This document shows positions 1-8,810 of a stretch of DNA of 64,000 nt, one piece after another. The notes below the pieces were generated by a model, which was not told the origin of the DNA, did no database searches, and saw only the letters and a list, made by a program, of their open reading frames with translations. How positions within the stretch are numbered: the stretch's first letter is position 1; the number at the start of each line of letters is the position of its first letter. The stretch spans positions 1-64,000 of the forward strand of contig NZ_PSTT01000109.1 of NCBI RefSeq assembly GCF_002931235.1, read 5' to 3'. Both the position numbers and the translations under genes were made by a program. The stretch comes from Subtercola sp. Z020. Its GTDB lineage: Bacteria; Actinomycetota; Actinomycetes; Actinomycetales; Microbacteriaceae.

Positions 1-230
1 CACCCCTTTCGCACCGCCTCCCTCCCACCCGGACACTCCTCAGCCAAACCGACCCCGTATTCGCGCCACATCGGCTGAGCGGAGTCCGGGTGGGTGACCG
101 CGCGGCGAGCTGCCGCGCATCCATCGCCCACCCACCGCCCACGCGCCGGAGCGGCCGAGCGATGTTCCGGCAGCAGACCGCGCGGCGGGAGCGAGCAGGG
201 CGAGCCGGGGCGAGCGGGTAACGTGAGCAC

Positions 231-1346
231 GTGACCGCCGCGACCGCCCCGACGCGAGGCGACGGCGCACTCTGGCCGGTCGGTCTGGTCGTCGCCGGAC
301 TCCTCTGCCAGGAGATCGGCGCCTCGGTCGCGATCGGCCTGTTCCCCACGGTCGGTCCGCTCGGCATGGTCACCCTGCGCCTCGTCTTCTCCGCCCTCGT
401 TCTGGCGATCGTCTGCCGCCCCCGCGTCCGCGGTTACAGCCGCAGCGACTGGATGATCGTGGTCGCGTTCGGCCTGACCGTCGGCGGCATGAACATGCTG
501 TTCTACACCGCACTCGACAGGCTCCCCCTCGGAACGACCGTCACTATCGAGGTTCTCGGCCCGCTGATCCTGTCGGTCGTCGTCAGCCGCCGCGCCTCAG
601 CGTGGCTGTGGGCCGTGCTCGCCTTCGCCGGCGTCGCCCTGCTCAGCCAGGGCGGAACCGACGCCCTCGACCCGGTCGGCGTCGCGTTCGCCGCCGGCAC
701 CGGCGTGTTCTGGGCGGCCTACATCCTTCTCTCCGCCCGCACCGGCCAGCGCTTCCCCCGGCTCGACGGCATCGCGATCGCCATGGTCGTCGGCGCGGCC
801 ATCTCCCTGCCGTTCGGACTCCTCACGGCCGGCCCAGTGATCATCCAACCGCCGGTTCTGCTCCTCGGGCTGGCAGTCGCCCTGCTGTCGTCGACCATCC
901 CCTACGCGCTCGAACTACTCGCGCTGCGGCGGATCCCCGCGGCCACGTTCTCCATCCTGATGAGCCTCGCGCCGGCGATCGCGGCGCTGGCCGGGCTGGT
1001 CATCCTCGGCCAGCCGCTCACCGGGCTCGAGGCGGTCGCGATCGCGCTCGTCATCGCCGCGAGCATCGGCGCCGTGCGGGCCGCGTCGCTCCGCTCACGT
1101 CGCCGCGGGCTCCACTCGCCGGCGGCCGCGCCGAAGTCAGCGGCTGCTGCGTCGACGGGTTCGTCGTCGGCGGTTACTTCACCCCCGGTCGCATCGTCCC
1201 TGGGTACATCGCCGTCAGACGCGCCGTCGGGCACCTCCGCGTCGGGAGCATCGCCATCCGATAAGCCGGAGCCGACGCCCGCGGCGTACGGTACGGCTCC
1301 GGATGCCGCGGCAGCGGCCGCGCCGCCCGCCGAGCCGTTGGGGTGA
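231..1346 (+). CDS. EamA/DMT-family transporter
   Basis: Predicted inner-membrane exporter of the drug/metabolite transporter superfamily; the substrate cannot be told from sequence. About ten hydrophobic helices form two tandem EamA repeats (roughly residues 13-140 and 150-285), with typical motifs such as GPLGMVTLRL and EVLGPLILS. Residues about 290-371 are a polar Ser/Ala/Pro-rich tail not needed for the fold. The GTG start is chosen because a TAACGT -10-like box at 219-224 ends exactly 6 nt before it, so the mRNA is probably leaderless. No partner gene is evident; the next gene is a VOC protein. Confidence 0.85.
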   Translation: MTAATAPTRGDGALWPVGLVVAGLLCQEIGASVAIGLFPTVGPLGMVTLRLVFSALVLAIVCRPRVRGYSRSDWMIVVAFGLTVGGMNMLFYTALDRLPLGTTVTIEVLGPLILSVVVSRRASAWLWAVLAFAGVALLSQGGTDALDPVGVAFAAGTGVFWAAYILLSARTGQRFPRLDGIAIAMVVGAAISLPFGLLTAGPVIIQPPVLLLGLAVALLSSTIPYALELLALRRIPAATFSILMSLAPAIAALAGLVILGQPLTGLEAVAIALVIAASIGAVRAASLRSRRRGLHSPAAAPKSAAAASTGSSSAVTSPPVASSLGTSPSDAPSGTSASGASPSDKPEPTPAAYGTAPDAAAAAAPPAEPLG

Positions 1347-1398
1347 ACCGGAGTTCCATCTCTGGCGCCGTCGGTCGGCGAGTGGCACACTGGGCGCC

Positions 1399-1818
1399 AT
1401 GACCGCGACACCAGCGCCAGGAGTCTGGCCGAGCCTCCGCTTCCGTGACGCGGCCGCTGCCCTCGGCTGGCTCGTCGACACCATCGGATTCACCGAGCAC
1501 GCCGTCTACCGCGGCGACGCGGTGGGCGACCCCGAGCGCGACGTCGCGCACGCCGAACTGCTCTGGCCGGGCGGCGGCGGCATCATGCTCGGCAGTGACA
1601 CGGGCTCCGGCTGGGCGGGAAGCGCGGGCGGGCCGGGCACGGCCACGACGTACCTCAGCGCCGACGACCCACGCCCCGTATTCGAGCGCGTCGACGCAGC
1701 CGGTTGGACGATCATCCGCCCCCTCACCGAGCAGAGCTACGGCGGCAGCGAGTTCGCCTTCCTCGACCCCGAGGGCAACGCCTGGAGCGTCGGCTCCTAC
1801 CGCGGCGAAAATCTCTGA
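1399..1818 (+). CDS. VOC (glyoxalase/bleomycin-resistance) family protein
   Basis: A 139-residue single-domain vicinal-oxygen-chelate protein. It begins PSLRFRDAAAALGWLVDTIGF, ends with FLDPEGNAWSVGSY and follows the beta-alpha-beta-beta-beta pattern of the family. The Leu-Trp-Pro-Gly-Gly-Gly segment and the YLSADDPRPVFERVDAAG helix resemble PhnB-like members, which often have no proven catalytic activity. The internal ATG at 1399 is preferred over upstream in-frame codons because homology starts there and a CACACT box lies 7 nt upstream. Function beyond the fold is unknown. Confidence 0.8.
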   Translation: MTATPAPGVWPSLRFRDAAAALGWLVDTIGFTEHAVYRGDAVGDPERDVAHAELLWPGGGGIMLGSDTGSGWAGSAGGPGTATTYLSADDPRPVFERVDAAGWTIIRPLTEQSYGGSEFAFLDPEGNAWSVGSYRGENL

Positions 1819-1868
1819 CCCTCCTCCCCGTCGCCGGCCCCCATCGGCGCCCCGGCGCTGCGCTGCGC

Positions 1869-1929
1869 AACCGAGGATGACGCAGCCGATGCCTCCCCCA
1901 CAGCCATATCGGTCCGCTCATCCTCGGTT
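1869..1929. terminator. Imperfect 61-nt hairpin between convergent genes
   Basis: Outer arms AACCGAGGATGA (1869-1880) and TCATCCTCGGTT (1918-1929) are exactly complementary over 12 bp. A further 5-bp pairing (CCGAT with ATCGG) sits inside the loop. No T-run follows, as is common for actinobacterial terminators. It lies between the VOC gene and the mfd stop and could serve both directions; the terminator role is inferred. Confidence 0.45.
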
Positions 1930-1999
1930 ACGCCTCGCGTGGGGAAGCAGTTCCCGGGCGCGGCCGCGGCGGGGGCGCGGCCGCACGCGACGGCGCGGG

Positions 2000-2125
2000 C
2001 GCGGCTGCGGCGGGGGCGCGACGATCGTCGCGGGCGCGATCACACGGGCGCGACCGCACCGGCGCGACCGCACGGCAGGCGCGGGCACGGCTGCGGCGGG
2101 GGGGCGCGACGATCGTCGCGGGCGC
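2000..2125. repeat. Two-copy GC-rich direct repeat carrying 16-bp palindromes
   Basis: The palindrome CGCGACGATCGTCGCG occurs at 2017-2032 and again at 2105-2120. Both copies sit in nearly the same 40-45 bp context (GGGCGCGGCTGCGGCGGGG before, GGGCGCG after). The spacer between them holds shorter repeats of GGCGCGACCGCAC. Confidence 0.8.
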
Positions 2126-2138
2126 GGCGACGCGGGCG

Positions 2139-5100
2139 CTACTCCGCGGCGGCGGGCGCGCCCGCCGCCGGCACGGCCGCCGCAGGCGCCGGGAAGATGG
2201 CGGCGAGCAGCGACTCCACCCACGCGATGAGGTCGGCGTCGGGCAGCGGCTGCCCGTTCACCACGGGCATCGGCACGGAGAGCGCCGCCGCGGCGCCGAG
2301 GTACTTCGCCGACGGGTACATGCGCCGCAGGCGGGCCTGGGTCGAGTCGGCGAGCACAGCGGGCGCCACGCGCAGGTTCGACCCCATCGCGACGACCTCC
2401 GACAGGCCGGTGCGCTGCGCGAGGCGGCGCAGCTTCGAAACGGTGATGAGGTTCGTGACCTGCTCGGGCGGTTCGCCGTAGCGGTCGGTCAACTCCTCGA
2501 GAACCTGGTCGATCTGCCCCTCGGCTGCGCTCGGAGACGACGCGGTCGAGAGCTTCTGGTACGCCTCGAGCCGCAGCCGCTCGCTGTCGACGTAGCCCTC
2601 GGGGATGTGCGCATCCACCGGCAGTTCGAGCCGCAGCTCGGTCTGGCCCTCGGCGACGTCGCCGCGGAACGTCGAGACGGCCTCCCCGATCATGCGCAGG
2701 TACAGGTCGAACCCGACGCCCGCGATGTGCCCGGACTGCTCGCCGCCGAGCAGGTTGCCCGCCCCACGGATCTCGAGGTCTTTCAGCGCGACCTGCATGC
2801 CCGACCCGAGCTCATTGTTCGCGGCGATCGTCGCCAACCGGTCATGGGCGGTCTCCGACAGCGGCTTCAGCTCGTCGTAGAGGAAGTACGCGTACGCGCG
2901 CTCGCGCCCACGCCCGACCCGGCCCCTCAACTGGTGCAGCTGCGAGAGCCCGTATTTGTCGGCCCTGTCGATGATGAGGGTGTTGGCGTTCGGGATGTCG
3001 AGCCCGGTCTCGATGATCGTGGTCGACACGAGCACGTCGAACCTGCGCTCCCAGAAGTCGACGATCACCTGTTCGAGCACGTGCTCGGGCAGCTGGCCGT
3101 GGGCGACGGCGATGCGGGCATCCGGAACCAGCTCGGCGATGTGCGCGGCGACGCGGTTGATCGACGAGACGCGGTTGTGCACGAAGAACACCTGGCCCTC
3201 GCGCAGCATCTCGCGGTGGATGGCGGCCGCGATCTGCCGGTCGGAGTTCGGCCCGACGTAGGTGAGGATCGGGTGCCGGTCTTCGGGCGGGGTCGCCAGC
3301 GTCGACATCTCGCGGATGCCCGTGACGGCCATCTCGAGGGTGCGCGGGATGGGCGTGGCGCTCATCGAGAGGATGTCGACGTTCGTCTTGAGCTTCTTCA
3401 GCTTGTCTTTGTGCTCGACACCGAAACGCTGCTCCTCATCGATGATCACGAGGCCGAGGTCTTTGAACGTCATCGCTTCGGCGAGGATGCGGTGGGTACC
3501 GATGACCATGTCGATGGTGCCGTCTTCGAGGCCCTTGATGGTCTCCCGGGCCTCCTTCTCGGTCTGGAACCGCGAGAGTGCCCGGGTGTGCACGGGAAAA
3601 CCTGCGAAACGTTCGGTGAAGGTCTCGAGATGCTGGCGGACGAGAAGCGTGGTCGGCACGAGCATCGCGACCTGCTTGCCCTCCTGGATCGCCTTGAACG
3701 CGGCGCGCACGGCGACCTCGGTCTTGCCGAAGCCGACGTCGCCGGCGAGCAGGCGGTCCATCGGGATGGGCCGCTCCATGTCGGCCTTGACCTCGTCGAT
3801 CGTCGTCAGCTGGTCGGGCGTCTCGGCGAACGGGAACGCCTCCTCGAGCTCGCGCTGCCAGGGCGTGTCGGGCCCGAAGGCGTAGCCCTTCGACGCCATG
3901 CGCGCCGAGTAGAGCTTCACGAGTTCGACGGCGATGTCGCGAACGGCCTTGCGCGCCTTCGATTTCGCGGCAGACCAGTCGCTGCCGCCCATCTTCGACA
4001 GTCCGGGGGCCTCGCCACCGACATAACGCGTGAGCAGATCGAGCTGGTCGGTCGGCACGTAGAGCTTGTCGCCCGGGTAGCCGCGCTTCGACGGTGCGTA
4101 CTCGATCAGCAGGTATTCGCGGGTTGTCTTCACCGGGTTGCGCCCGCCGCTCGACACCTCGCGCTGCACGAGCTCGAGGAACCTGCCGATGCCGTGCGTC
4201 TGGTGCACGACGATGTCACCGGCTTTCAGCTGCAAGGGGTCGACGACGTTCTTGCGACGCGTCGCCAGCTTCTTGACCTGGCGGGCGTCGTATCCGGCGC
4301 TCCGGCCGTAGAACTCGTTCTCGCTGATCAGGGCGAGCTTGATCTCGGGCAGCTCGAAGCCGCTCTCGACGGTCGCCTTCACGAGGTAGGCGATGCCGGG
4401 TTCTGGATGCTCGGGGTACTGCTCGACGACGCGGGCCGCGAGCTCGCGCTCGGCCAGCACGTCGGCCGCCCGCTCGACGAGGCCGGCACCCGCCGCGACG
4501 ACGGCGACGCTCCAGCCCTCGCGCATCCGGCTCGCCACGTGCTCGAGCGCGCCCTCGACGTTGCCCTGGAAGCTCGGCACGGCGTCGGCCTGGATGCGCA
4601 CATAGTGCGCATCCGTACCCACGATTGCCGCCAGATGCTCGTCGACGGATGCCGTACCGCTGTCGAATGTACTCAACGTCCACCAGGGGCGGTGGATGCC
4701 CGCGGCGTCGCGCAGGTCGCTCAGCGTGATGAACTCGCCCGACGCCAGGTCGATCGGGGCCTCGGCGCCGGCGGTGGCCGCATTCCATGCTGCGGAGAGG
4801 AACTCGCGGTTCGTCTCCGTGAGACTCACGGCCCGGTTGGCCACCCGCTCGGGCGAGATGACGGCGATCGCCGCGCCCGCGGGCAGGTAGTGGGTCACGG
4901 TGACGAGCCGGTCGAGCAGGGCGGGTGCGAGCGACTCCATGCCCTCGACGGGGATGCCCTGGCCGATCTTCTCGAGCAACCCGGAGAGGCTCGGGAACTC
5001 GTGCTGCATCTCCCGCGCCCGCTGCTTCACCGATTCGCTCAGCAGCAGCTCGCGGCTCGGCGGCAGTTCGATCTCGTCGAACTGGTTCTCGAGCGACCGC

Positions 5101-5795
5101 TGGTCGGCCACGGAGAACCCGCGGATCTCCTCGATCTCGTCACCGAAGAAGTCGACCCGCACGGGGTGCTCGGAGACGGCCGGGAAGATGTCGAGGATGC
5201 CGCCGCGCACGGCGAACTCGCCGCGCCGCGTGACCATGTCGACCCGCGAGTAGGCGAGCTCGACCAAGTCGGTCGTCAACTCGGCGAGGTCGTAGCCGCG
5301 GCCACCCCTGGTGAGGCGGACCGGGTCGATGGCCGTGAGGTTGTCGGCCAGCGGCTGCAGCGCGGCCCGCACGGAGGCCACCACGATGAGGGGACGCGGG
5401 CGCACCGCGCCCTTCGTCTGGGCGTCGGCTGCGGCGGTCTGGTCGCTCCACTCGGTGAGGCGCCGGAGCGCGGCGATGCGTTTGCCGACGATCTCGGCGC
5501 TCGGGCTCAGCCGCTCGTGCGGCAGCGTCTCCCACGCCGGGAACTCGAGGATGTCGGCACCCGGCGCCAGGCAGTCGAGGCTTGCGCGAAGGCTCTCGGA
5601 GTCTCGGCCCGTCGCCGTGACGACGAAGAGCACCTGCGGCAGGCCGCGCTCGGCGCGCTGCGCCAGGAGCCCCGCGAGCAGCGGCGCACGCAGCCCGTCG
5701 GTCAGCGAGAAATCAGCGTCGCGGCCGGCCTCCGCCAGGGCGCTGTCGAACGTCGAGGCGCGCGAGAGCGCCGAGATCAAGCCCTGAAGTATCAC
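2139..5795 (-). CDS. mfd: Transcription-repair coupling factor Mfd
   Basis: ATP-dependent translocase that removes stalled RNA polymerase at DNA lesions and recruits UvrA. The 1218-residue product has the standard order: UvrB-like N-terminal domains, a CarD-like RNA-polymerase-interaction domain (GDIVVHQTHGIG near residue 525), an SF2 helicase with Walker A GDVGFGKTE near 687 and DEEQRFG near 787, GRVGRGR, and a C-terminal TRCF domain. The C-terminus ends in an Ala/Pro-rich tail. The GTG start (VILQGLI) is chosen because homology begins there and a TAGACT box lies 7 nt upstream, although the frame is open to 5876. It forms the end of a pth/rplY cluster but appears to have its own promoter. 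Confidence 0.97.
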   Translation of the reverse strand: MILQGLISALSRASTFDSALAEAGRDADFSLTDGLRAPLLAGLLAQRAERGLPQVLFVVTATGRDSESLRASLDCLAPGADILEFPAWETLPHERLSPSAEIVGKRIAALRRLTEWSDQTAAADAQTKGAVRPRPLIVVASVRAALQPLADNLTAIDPVRLTRGGRGYDLAELTTDLVELAYSRVDMVTRRGEFAVRGGILDIFPAVSEHPVRVDFFGDEIEEIRGFSVADQRSLENQFDEIELPPSRELLLSESVKQRAREMQHEFPSLSGLLEKIGQGIPVEGMESLAPALLDRLVTVTHYLPAGAAIAVISPERVANRAVSLTETNREFLSAAWNAATAGAEAPIDLASGEFITLSDLRDAAGIHRPWWTLSTFDSGTASVDEHLAAIVGTDAHYVRIQADAVPSFQGNVEGALEHVASRMREGWSVAVVAAGAGLVERAADVLAERELAARVVEQYPEHPEPGIAYLVKATVESGFELPEIKLALISENEFYGRSAGYDARQVKKLATRRKNVVDPLQLKAGDIVVHQTHGIGRFLELVQREVSSGGRNPVKTTREYLLIEYAPSKRGYPGDKLYVPTDQLDLLTRYVGGEAPGLSKMGGSDWSAAKSKARKAVRDIAVELVKLYSARMASKGYAFGPDTPWQRELEEAFPFAETPDQLTTIDEVKADMERPIPMDRLLAGDVGFGKTEVAVRAAFKAIQEGKQVAMLVPTTLLVRQHLETFTERFAGFPVHTRALSRFQTEKEARETIKGLEDGTIDMVIGTHRILAEAMTFKDLGLVIIDEEQRFGVEHKDKLKKLKTNVDILSMSATPIPRTLEMAVTGIREMSTLATPPEDRHPILTYVGPNSDRQIAAAIHREMLREGQVFFVHNRVSSINRVAAHIAELVPDARIAVAHGQLPEHVLEQVIVDFWERRFDVLVSTTIIETGLDIPNANTLIIDRADKYGLSQLHQLRGRVGRGRERAYAYFLYDELKPLSETAHDRLATIAANNELGSGMQVALKDLEIRGAGNLLGGEQSGHIAGVGFDLYLRMIGEAVSTFRGDVAEGQTELRLELPVDAHIPEGYVDSERLRLEAYQKLSTASSPSAAEGQIDQVLEELTDRYGEPPEQVTNLITVSKLRRLAQRTGLSEVVAMGSNLRVAPAVLADSTQARLRRMYPSAKYLGAAAALSVPMPVVNGQPLPDADLIAWVESLLAAIFPAPAAAVPAAGAPAAAE

Positions 5796-5889
5796 GTCGT
5801 CAAGTCTACGGTCACCCTCCGACACCCGCCCCGGCCCTTGCGCAACCGAGGAGGAGCTGCCTGTTGACCGCGTCACAGGGCCCGTGCGG

Positions 5890-6483
5890 CTACGCGGGGG
5901 GCGGCGCGTGGAAGCGCTGCTGGGCGGCCGTCAGGCCGTCGGCGGCGATGAGCTCGACCGCGTCGGCGGCATCCGCCAGCAGGTTCGGCAGCACCTGGCG
6001 CTCAGTCGACGTGAAGTCGCGCAGCACGAAGTCCGCCGCGCTCTGCCGGCCGGGTGGGCGGCCGATACCGACCCGCACCCGCGCGAAATCGGGGGTGCCT
6101 GTCGCCGCGATGATGTCGCGGATGCCGTTGTGGCCGCCGTGGCCGCCACCCGCCTTCAGCCGCAGGGTGTCGAACGGGATGTCGAGATCGTCGTGCACCA
6201 CGATCAGGTGTGCCGGGTCGAGAGAGTAGTACGAGAGCAGCCCGGCAACCGGGCCGCCCGAGTTGTTCATGTAGCTGTTCGGCTTGGCAAGCACGAAACG
6301 CGTGCCGCCGGGGACCAGTCGGCCCTCGGCGACACGCGCGTTGGTCTTGTGGGCCTTGAACGCACCCGAGAACCGGGCGGCAAGGTCGTCGAGCACCATC
6401 TGCCCCACGTTGTGGCGATTGCCGGCGTACTCGGGCCCGGGGTTTCCGAGCCCGACCACGAGCCAGCGATCGTCGACTGCCAT
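5890..6483 (-). CDS. pth: Peptidyl-tRNA hydrolase
   Basis: Releases peptides from prematurely dissociated peptidyl-tRNA so that the tRNA can be recycled. The 197-residue protein has the N-terminal signature [17 protein letters not shown] with catalytic His24, the NSYMNNSG tRNA-binding segment and the HDDLDIP motif with catalytic Asp near residue 100, then GGGHGGHNG. The ATG follows a purine-rich GGAGGTGAAGGAGGAG-like stretch about 31 bp after rplY, so the two are probably co-transcribed. The pairing of rplY and pth is common in bacteria. Length is normal. Confidence 0.97.
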   Translation of the reverse strand: MAVDDRWLVVGLGNPGPEYAGNRHNVGQMVLDDLAARFSGAFKAHKTNARVAEGRLVPGGTRFVLAKPNSYMNNSGGPVAGLLSYYSLDPAHLIVVHDDLDIPFDTLRLKAGGGHGGHNGIRDIIAATGTPDFARVRVGIGRPPGRQSAADFVLRDFTSTERQVLPNLLADAADAVELIAADGLTAAQQRFHAPPPA

Positions 6484-6514
6484 GACAGGGAGGTGAAGGA
6501 GGAGAGAGGAACGA

Positions 6515-7120
6515 CTAGGCGGGCGTCGGAGCGTCGCTCGTCGACGCGTCGCCGGCCGACAGGCTGTCGCCCAGGTCCTGCTCCTCGGGGATCGAGATGG
6601 CGACGATGAGCTGGTCTTCGTCGCCGACGAGAACGGCGCCCTCGGGCAGCTCGATGTCCTTCGCGAGAACCTGCGTGCCGGCCTCCGCACCCTCGATGTT
6701 GACGGTGACGCGGGTCGGGATGTTCGTGGCCAGCACCTCGAGCAGCAGGGTGAAGGTGTCGAGGTCGGCAACCGTGCCCGAGACCGACTCGCCCTCGACC
6801 TGCACGGAGACCTCGACCTCGACGCGCTCGCCCTGACGAACGGTGATCAGGTCGAGGTGCTCGATGATCTGGCGCACCGGGTCCTTCTGAACGTCTTTGA
6901 CCAGCGCGAGCTGGGTGGCGCCGTCGATGTTCAGCTCGATGAGCGCGTTCGACTTGCGGATGAGCAGGAAGACCTCATGGCCCGGGAGGCTCACGTGCTG
7001 CGGCTCGCCACCGTGGCCGTAGATCACGGCAGGGATCTTGCCGGCGGCGCGGAGCTTGCGCGCCGCTCCCTTGCCGAATGAGGTGCGGGTCTCCGCGATG
7101 ATCTTGTTGTCGTCAGCCAT
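6515..7120 (-). CDS. rplY: 50S ribosomal protein L25/general stress protein Ctc
   Basis: Binds 5S rRNA in the large subunit. The 201-residue protein is the long TL5/CTC type, with an N-terminal L25 domain (about residues 5-95, [21 protein letters not shown]) and a C-terminal beta domain (about 100-190, including [16 protein letters not shown]), then an acidic/Ala-rich tail. The ATG is preceded by a good AGGAG at 7127-7131. A perfect 7-bp hairpin sits directly upstream of this ribosome-binding site (see 7133). pth follows in the same direction. Confidence 0.97.
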   Translation of the reverse strand: MADDNKIIAETRTSFGKGAARKLRAAGKIPAVIYGHGGEPQHVSLPGHEVFLLIRKSNALIELNIDGATQLALVKDVQKDPVRQIIEHLDLITVRQGERVEVEVSVQVEGESVSGTVADLDTFTLLLEVLATNIPTRVTVNIEGAEAGTQVLAKDIELPEGAVLVGDEDQLIVAISIPEEQDLGDSLSAGDASTSDAPTPA

Positions 7121-7132
7121 GGTGTTCTCCTC

Positions 7133-7151
7133 GCGAACCGCAGTGGTTCGC
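7133..7151 (-). promoter_or_regulatory. Stem-loop in the rplY leader next to the ribosome-binding site
   Basis: GCGAACC (7133-7139) and GGTTCGC (7145-7151) pair perfectly over 7 bp around a 5-nt loop. The stem ends about 1-2 nt from the AGGAG used by rplY. It could influence L25 translation or mRNA stability; the structure is seen, the role is inferred. Confidence 0.4.
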
Positions 7152-7287
7152 CGTGAAAGTCTCAGATATGAGAGGTGTGTGGGGTGTGTTCAACTCGAAC
7201 GCATCAGCGTGAGGAAAGACCGAGAGCCTCTTCCACCGCGTCGATAACGGATGCCGGGCATCCCTCGCCGAAGTTCAGCTTGAGAGT

Positions 7288-7824
7288 CTACACGGATTCG
7301 GCGCCCGGCCGGGAACCGCGGAGCCACGCGATCGCCTGCATGACGACCTCGTCGATGCCGCCCGAGGTGTCGAGCACGACACCGTTCTCCGAGGGGGTCA
7401 GCGGCTCGAGCGTTCCGAGTTGGGACTCGAGCAGGGCCGCCGGCATGAAGTGGTGCTCACGGTGCACCATGCGCGCCCGGAGGAGGTCGGCGCCGCCCGC
7501 CAGGTGCAGGAACGCGGCATCCGGAGCCGCCTGCCGCAGGGCATCCCGGTACACGACGCGAAGCGCAGAGCACGCGACGACGGGGCCGGCACCGGGCGCC
7601 GAGCCCAGAACCCGCCCGACCGACGCCAGCCAGGGCGCCCGGTCGTCGTCGGTGAGCGGGATGCCGGCGGCCATCTTCTGCCTGTTCGCCTCGGTGTGCA
7701 GGTCGTCACCGTCGACGAAGTCGACCGCCAGAGCGGCGGCGAGCGCCAGCCCGATCGTGGTCTTGCCCGAACCGGAGACACCCATCACGACGACGGGCGG
7801 AAGAACGAAGGAGGGAGAGGTCAC
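7288..7824 (-). CDS. gntK: Gluconokinase
   Basis: Phosphorylates D-gluconate to 6-phosphogluconate, which feeds the pentose phosphate pathway; gnd for the next step lies 2.6 kb away. The 178-residue P-loop kinase of the GntK/shikimate-kinase-like group has Walker A GVSGSGKTT near residue 15, DGDDLHTEANRQKMAAGIPL, CSALRVVYRD, and HREHHFMPAALLESQLGTLE. The GTG start is supported by a TAGGCT box (7831-7836) 6 nt upstream, suggesting a leaderless transcript whose -10 overlaps the stop codon of the preceding gene. Confidence 0.93.
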   Translation of the reverse strand: MTSPSFVLPPVVVMGVSGSGKTTIGLALAAALAVDFVDGDDLHTEANRQKMAAGIPLTDDDRAPWLASVGRVLGSAPGAGPVVACSALRVVYRDALRQAAPDAAFLHLAGGADLLRARMVHREHHFMPAALLESQLGTLEPLTPSENGVVLDTSGGIDEVVMQAIAWLRGSRPGAESV

Positions 7825-7833
7825 ACGACCAGC

Positions 7834-8808
7834 CTAAGCGCCACCACCGAGGGGCCCGAGGGCGATCAGCAGAGCATCCAGCGCCATCGACGCGGCGTAG
7901 AGCACACCGATCACGACGTACCCCAGCACCTCGCGCCGCGACCCGATGCCGGGCTTGTGCCACCACGCGAACACCCGGAAGATCCAGGGCGCGACGAGCC
8001 AGCCGAGCAGCTGGGTGCTCACGACGTTGCCGATGAAGAGGCTGAGCCAGAACGGCACCCCGCTGAGGAACGGCGTCGCCACGAGATAGCCGAACAGGAA
8101 CACGATCGGGTAGAGAACCAGCAGCACGAGCAGGTTGTCCTTGAAGATCATCAGCCTGCTGGGCCGGTCCTCGCTCCAGAAGGTGAAGCCGTAGCGCGCC
8201 TTCGAGACGCGCATGTCCGACGCGAACGCCGACCCCTCGGCCAGGAGCTTCGTGCGCTGGGGCGACTCCATCCAGGCCGTCAGGTGCTCGTCGGTGTCGA
8301 AGCTCAGGATGACCGTCCAGTCCTCCTGCACACCGGGCGTGGGGCGTTCGATCTTGTGCCCCTGGAACCCCGGGAAGTTCGCCTCGGCCGCCGAGATTCT
8401 GCGCTGCCAGGCGAGGAACGCGCCCTCGTCGGCCGGGTCGACCGTGCTGGTGACGATGATGGATGCCGCCTCCGGCACCTTCCGTTCGTCTTCCGTGACG
8501 AGGTGGATCTCCTCCTGGCCGACGAAGTGGGCCTGGATCTCGTCGAACAGCGCCGCACGCTCTGCGCTCTGCAGCCAGCCGCGCGCCGCCTCGACGTCGA
8601 CGAAGCGCTGCACGAGCACCCAGTCGAACTGCGCGGGCGGCGACGGCTCGATGACGTCACGGCCGAGAAAGCCGGGCCAGGTCGCGAGCACATTGCCGAG
8701 CTTGCGCTGCCAGGAGCGGTAGACCTCGTCGCTCTCGGGCAGCACCCTGCGCTGGACGACCAGCGAGACCGCTGGCCCCCTGGTGGTCGTCTCGGCCGTG
8801 GTCGTCAC
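7834..8808 (-). CDS. Membrane protein with two antibiotic-biosynthesis-monooxygenase (ABM) domains
   Basis: The 324-residue protein has two ferredoxin-like ABM domains, about residues 10-100 (VSLVVQRRVLPESDEVYRSWQRKL, WVLVQRF) and 105-200 (SIIVTSTVDPADEGAFLAWQRRI, WTVILSF). They are followed by a basic segment and three predicted membrane helices (about 215-320). This arrangement matches COG3224-type proteins of unknown substrate. The GTG start is 2 nt after the guaD stop, so translation is probably coupled to guanine deaminase. Whether it acts on a purine-derived compound is not known; the linkage is the only hint. Confidence 0.8.
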   Translation of the reverse strand: MTTTAETTTRGPAVSLVVQRRVLPESDEVYRSWQRKLGNVLATWPGFLGRDVIEPSPPAQFDWVLVQRFVDVEAARGWLQSAERAALFDEIQAHFVGQEEIHLVTEDERKVPEAASIIVTSTVDPADEGAFLAWQRRISAAEANFPGFQGHKIERPTPGVQEDWTVILSFDTDEHLTAWMESPQRTKLLAEGSAFASDMRVSKARYGFTFWSEDRPSRLMIFKDNLLVLLVLYPIVFLFGYLVATPFLSGVPFWLSLFIGNVVSTQLLGWLVAPWIFRVFAWWHKPGIGSRREVLGYVVIGVLYAASMALDALLIALGPLGGGA

Positions 8809-8810
8809 GC

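Larger units (their letters stand above)
1819..2138. other. 320-bp convergent intergenic region with hairpin and GC-rich repeats
   Basis: No gene is supported here; open frames across it are Arg/Ala/Gly-rich low-complexity translations. It holds a long imperfect hairpin (1869-1929) and then nearly pure G/C minisatellite-like sequence (about 1940-2138) with two perfect 16-bp palindromes. Both flanking genes point into it, so it may terminate transcription from both sides. Confidence 0.7.

Noticed and set aside
40-270. 76-codon minus-strand frame at the left end
   Set aside because: Arg-rich low-complexity translation without a ribosome-binding site, overlapping the EamA promoter.
2607-5867. 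A 1086-codon open frame antisense to mfd
   Set aside because: It is the reverse complement of a clearly conserved gene in high-GC DNA, where stop codons are rare on the opposite strand. Its translation is Asp/Arg/Gly/Val-rich with no domain.
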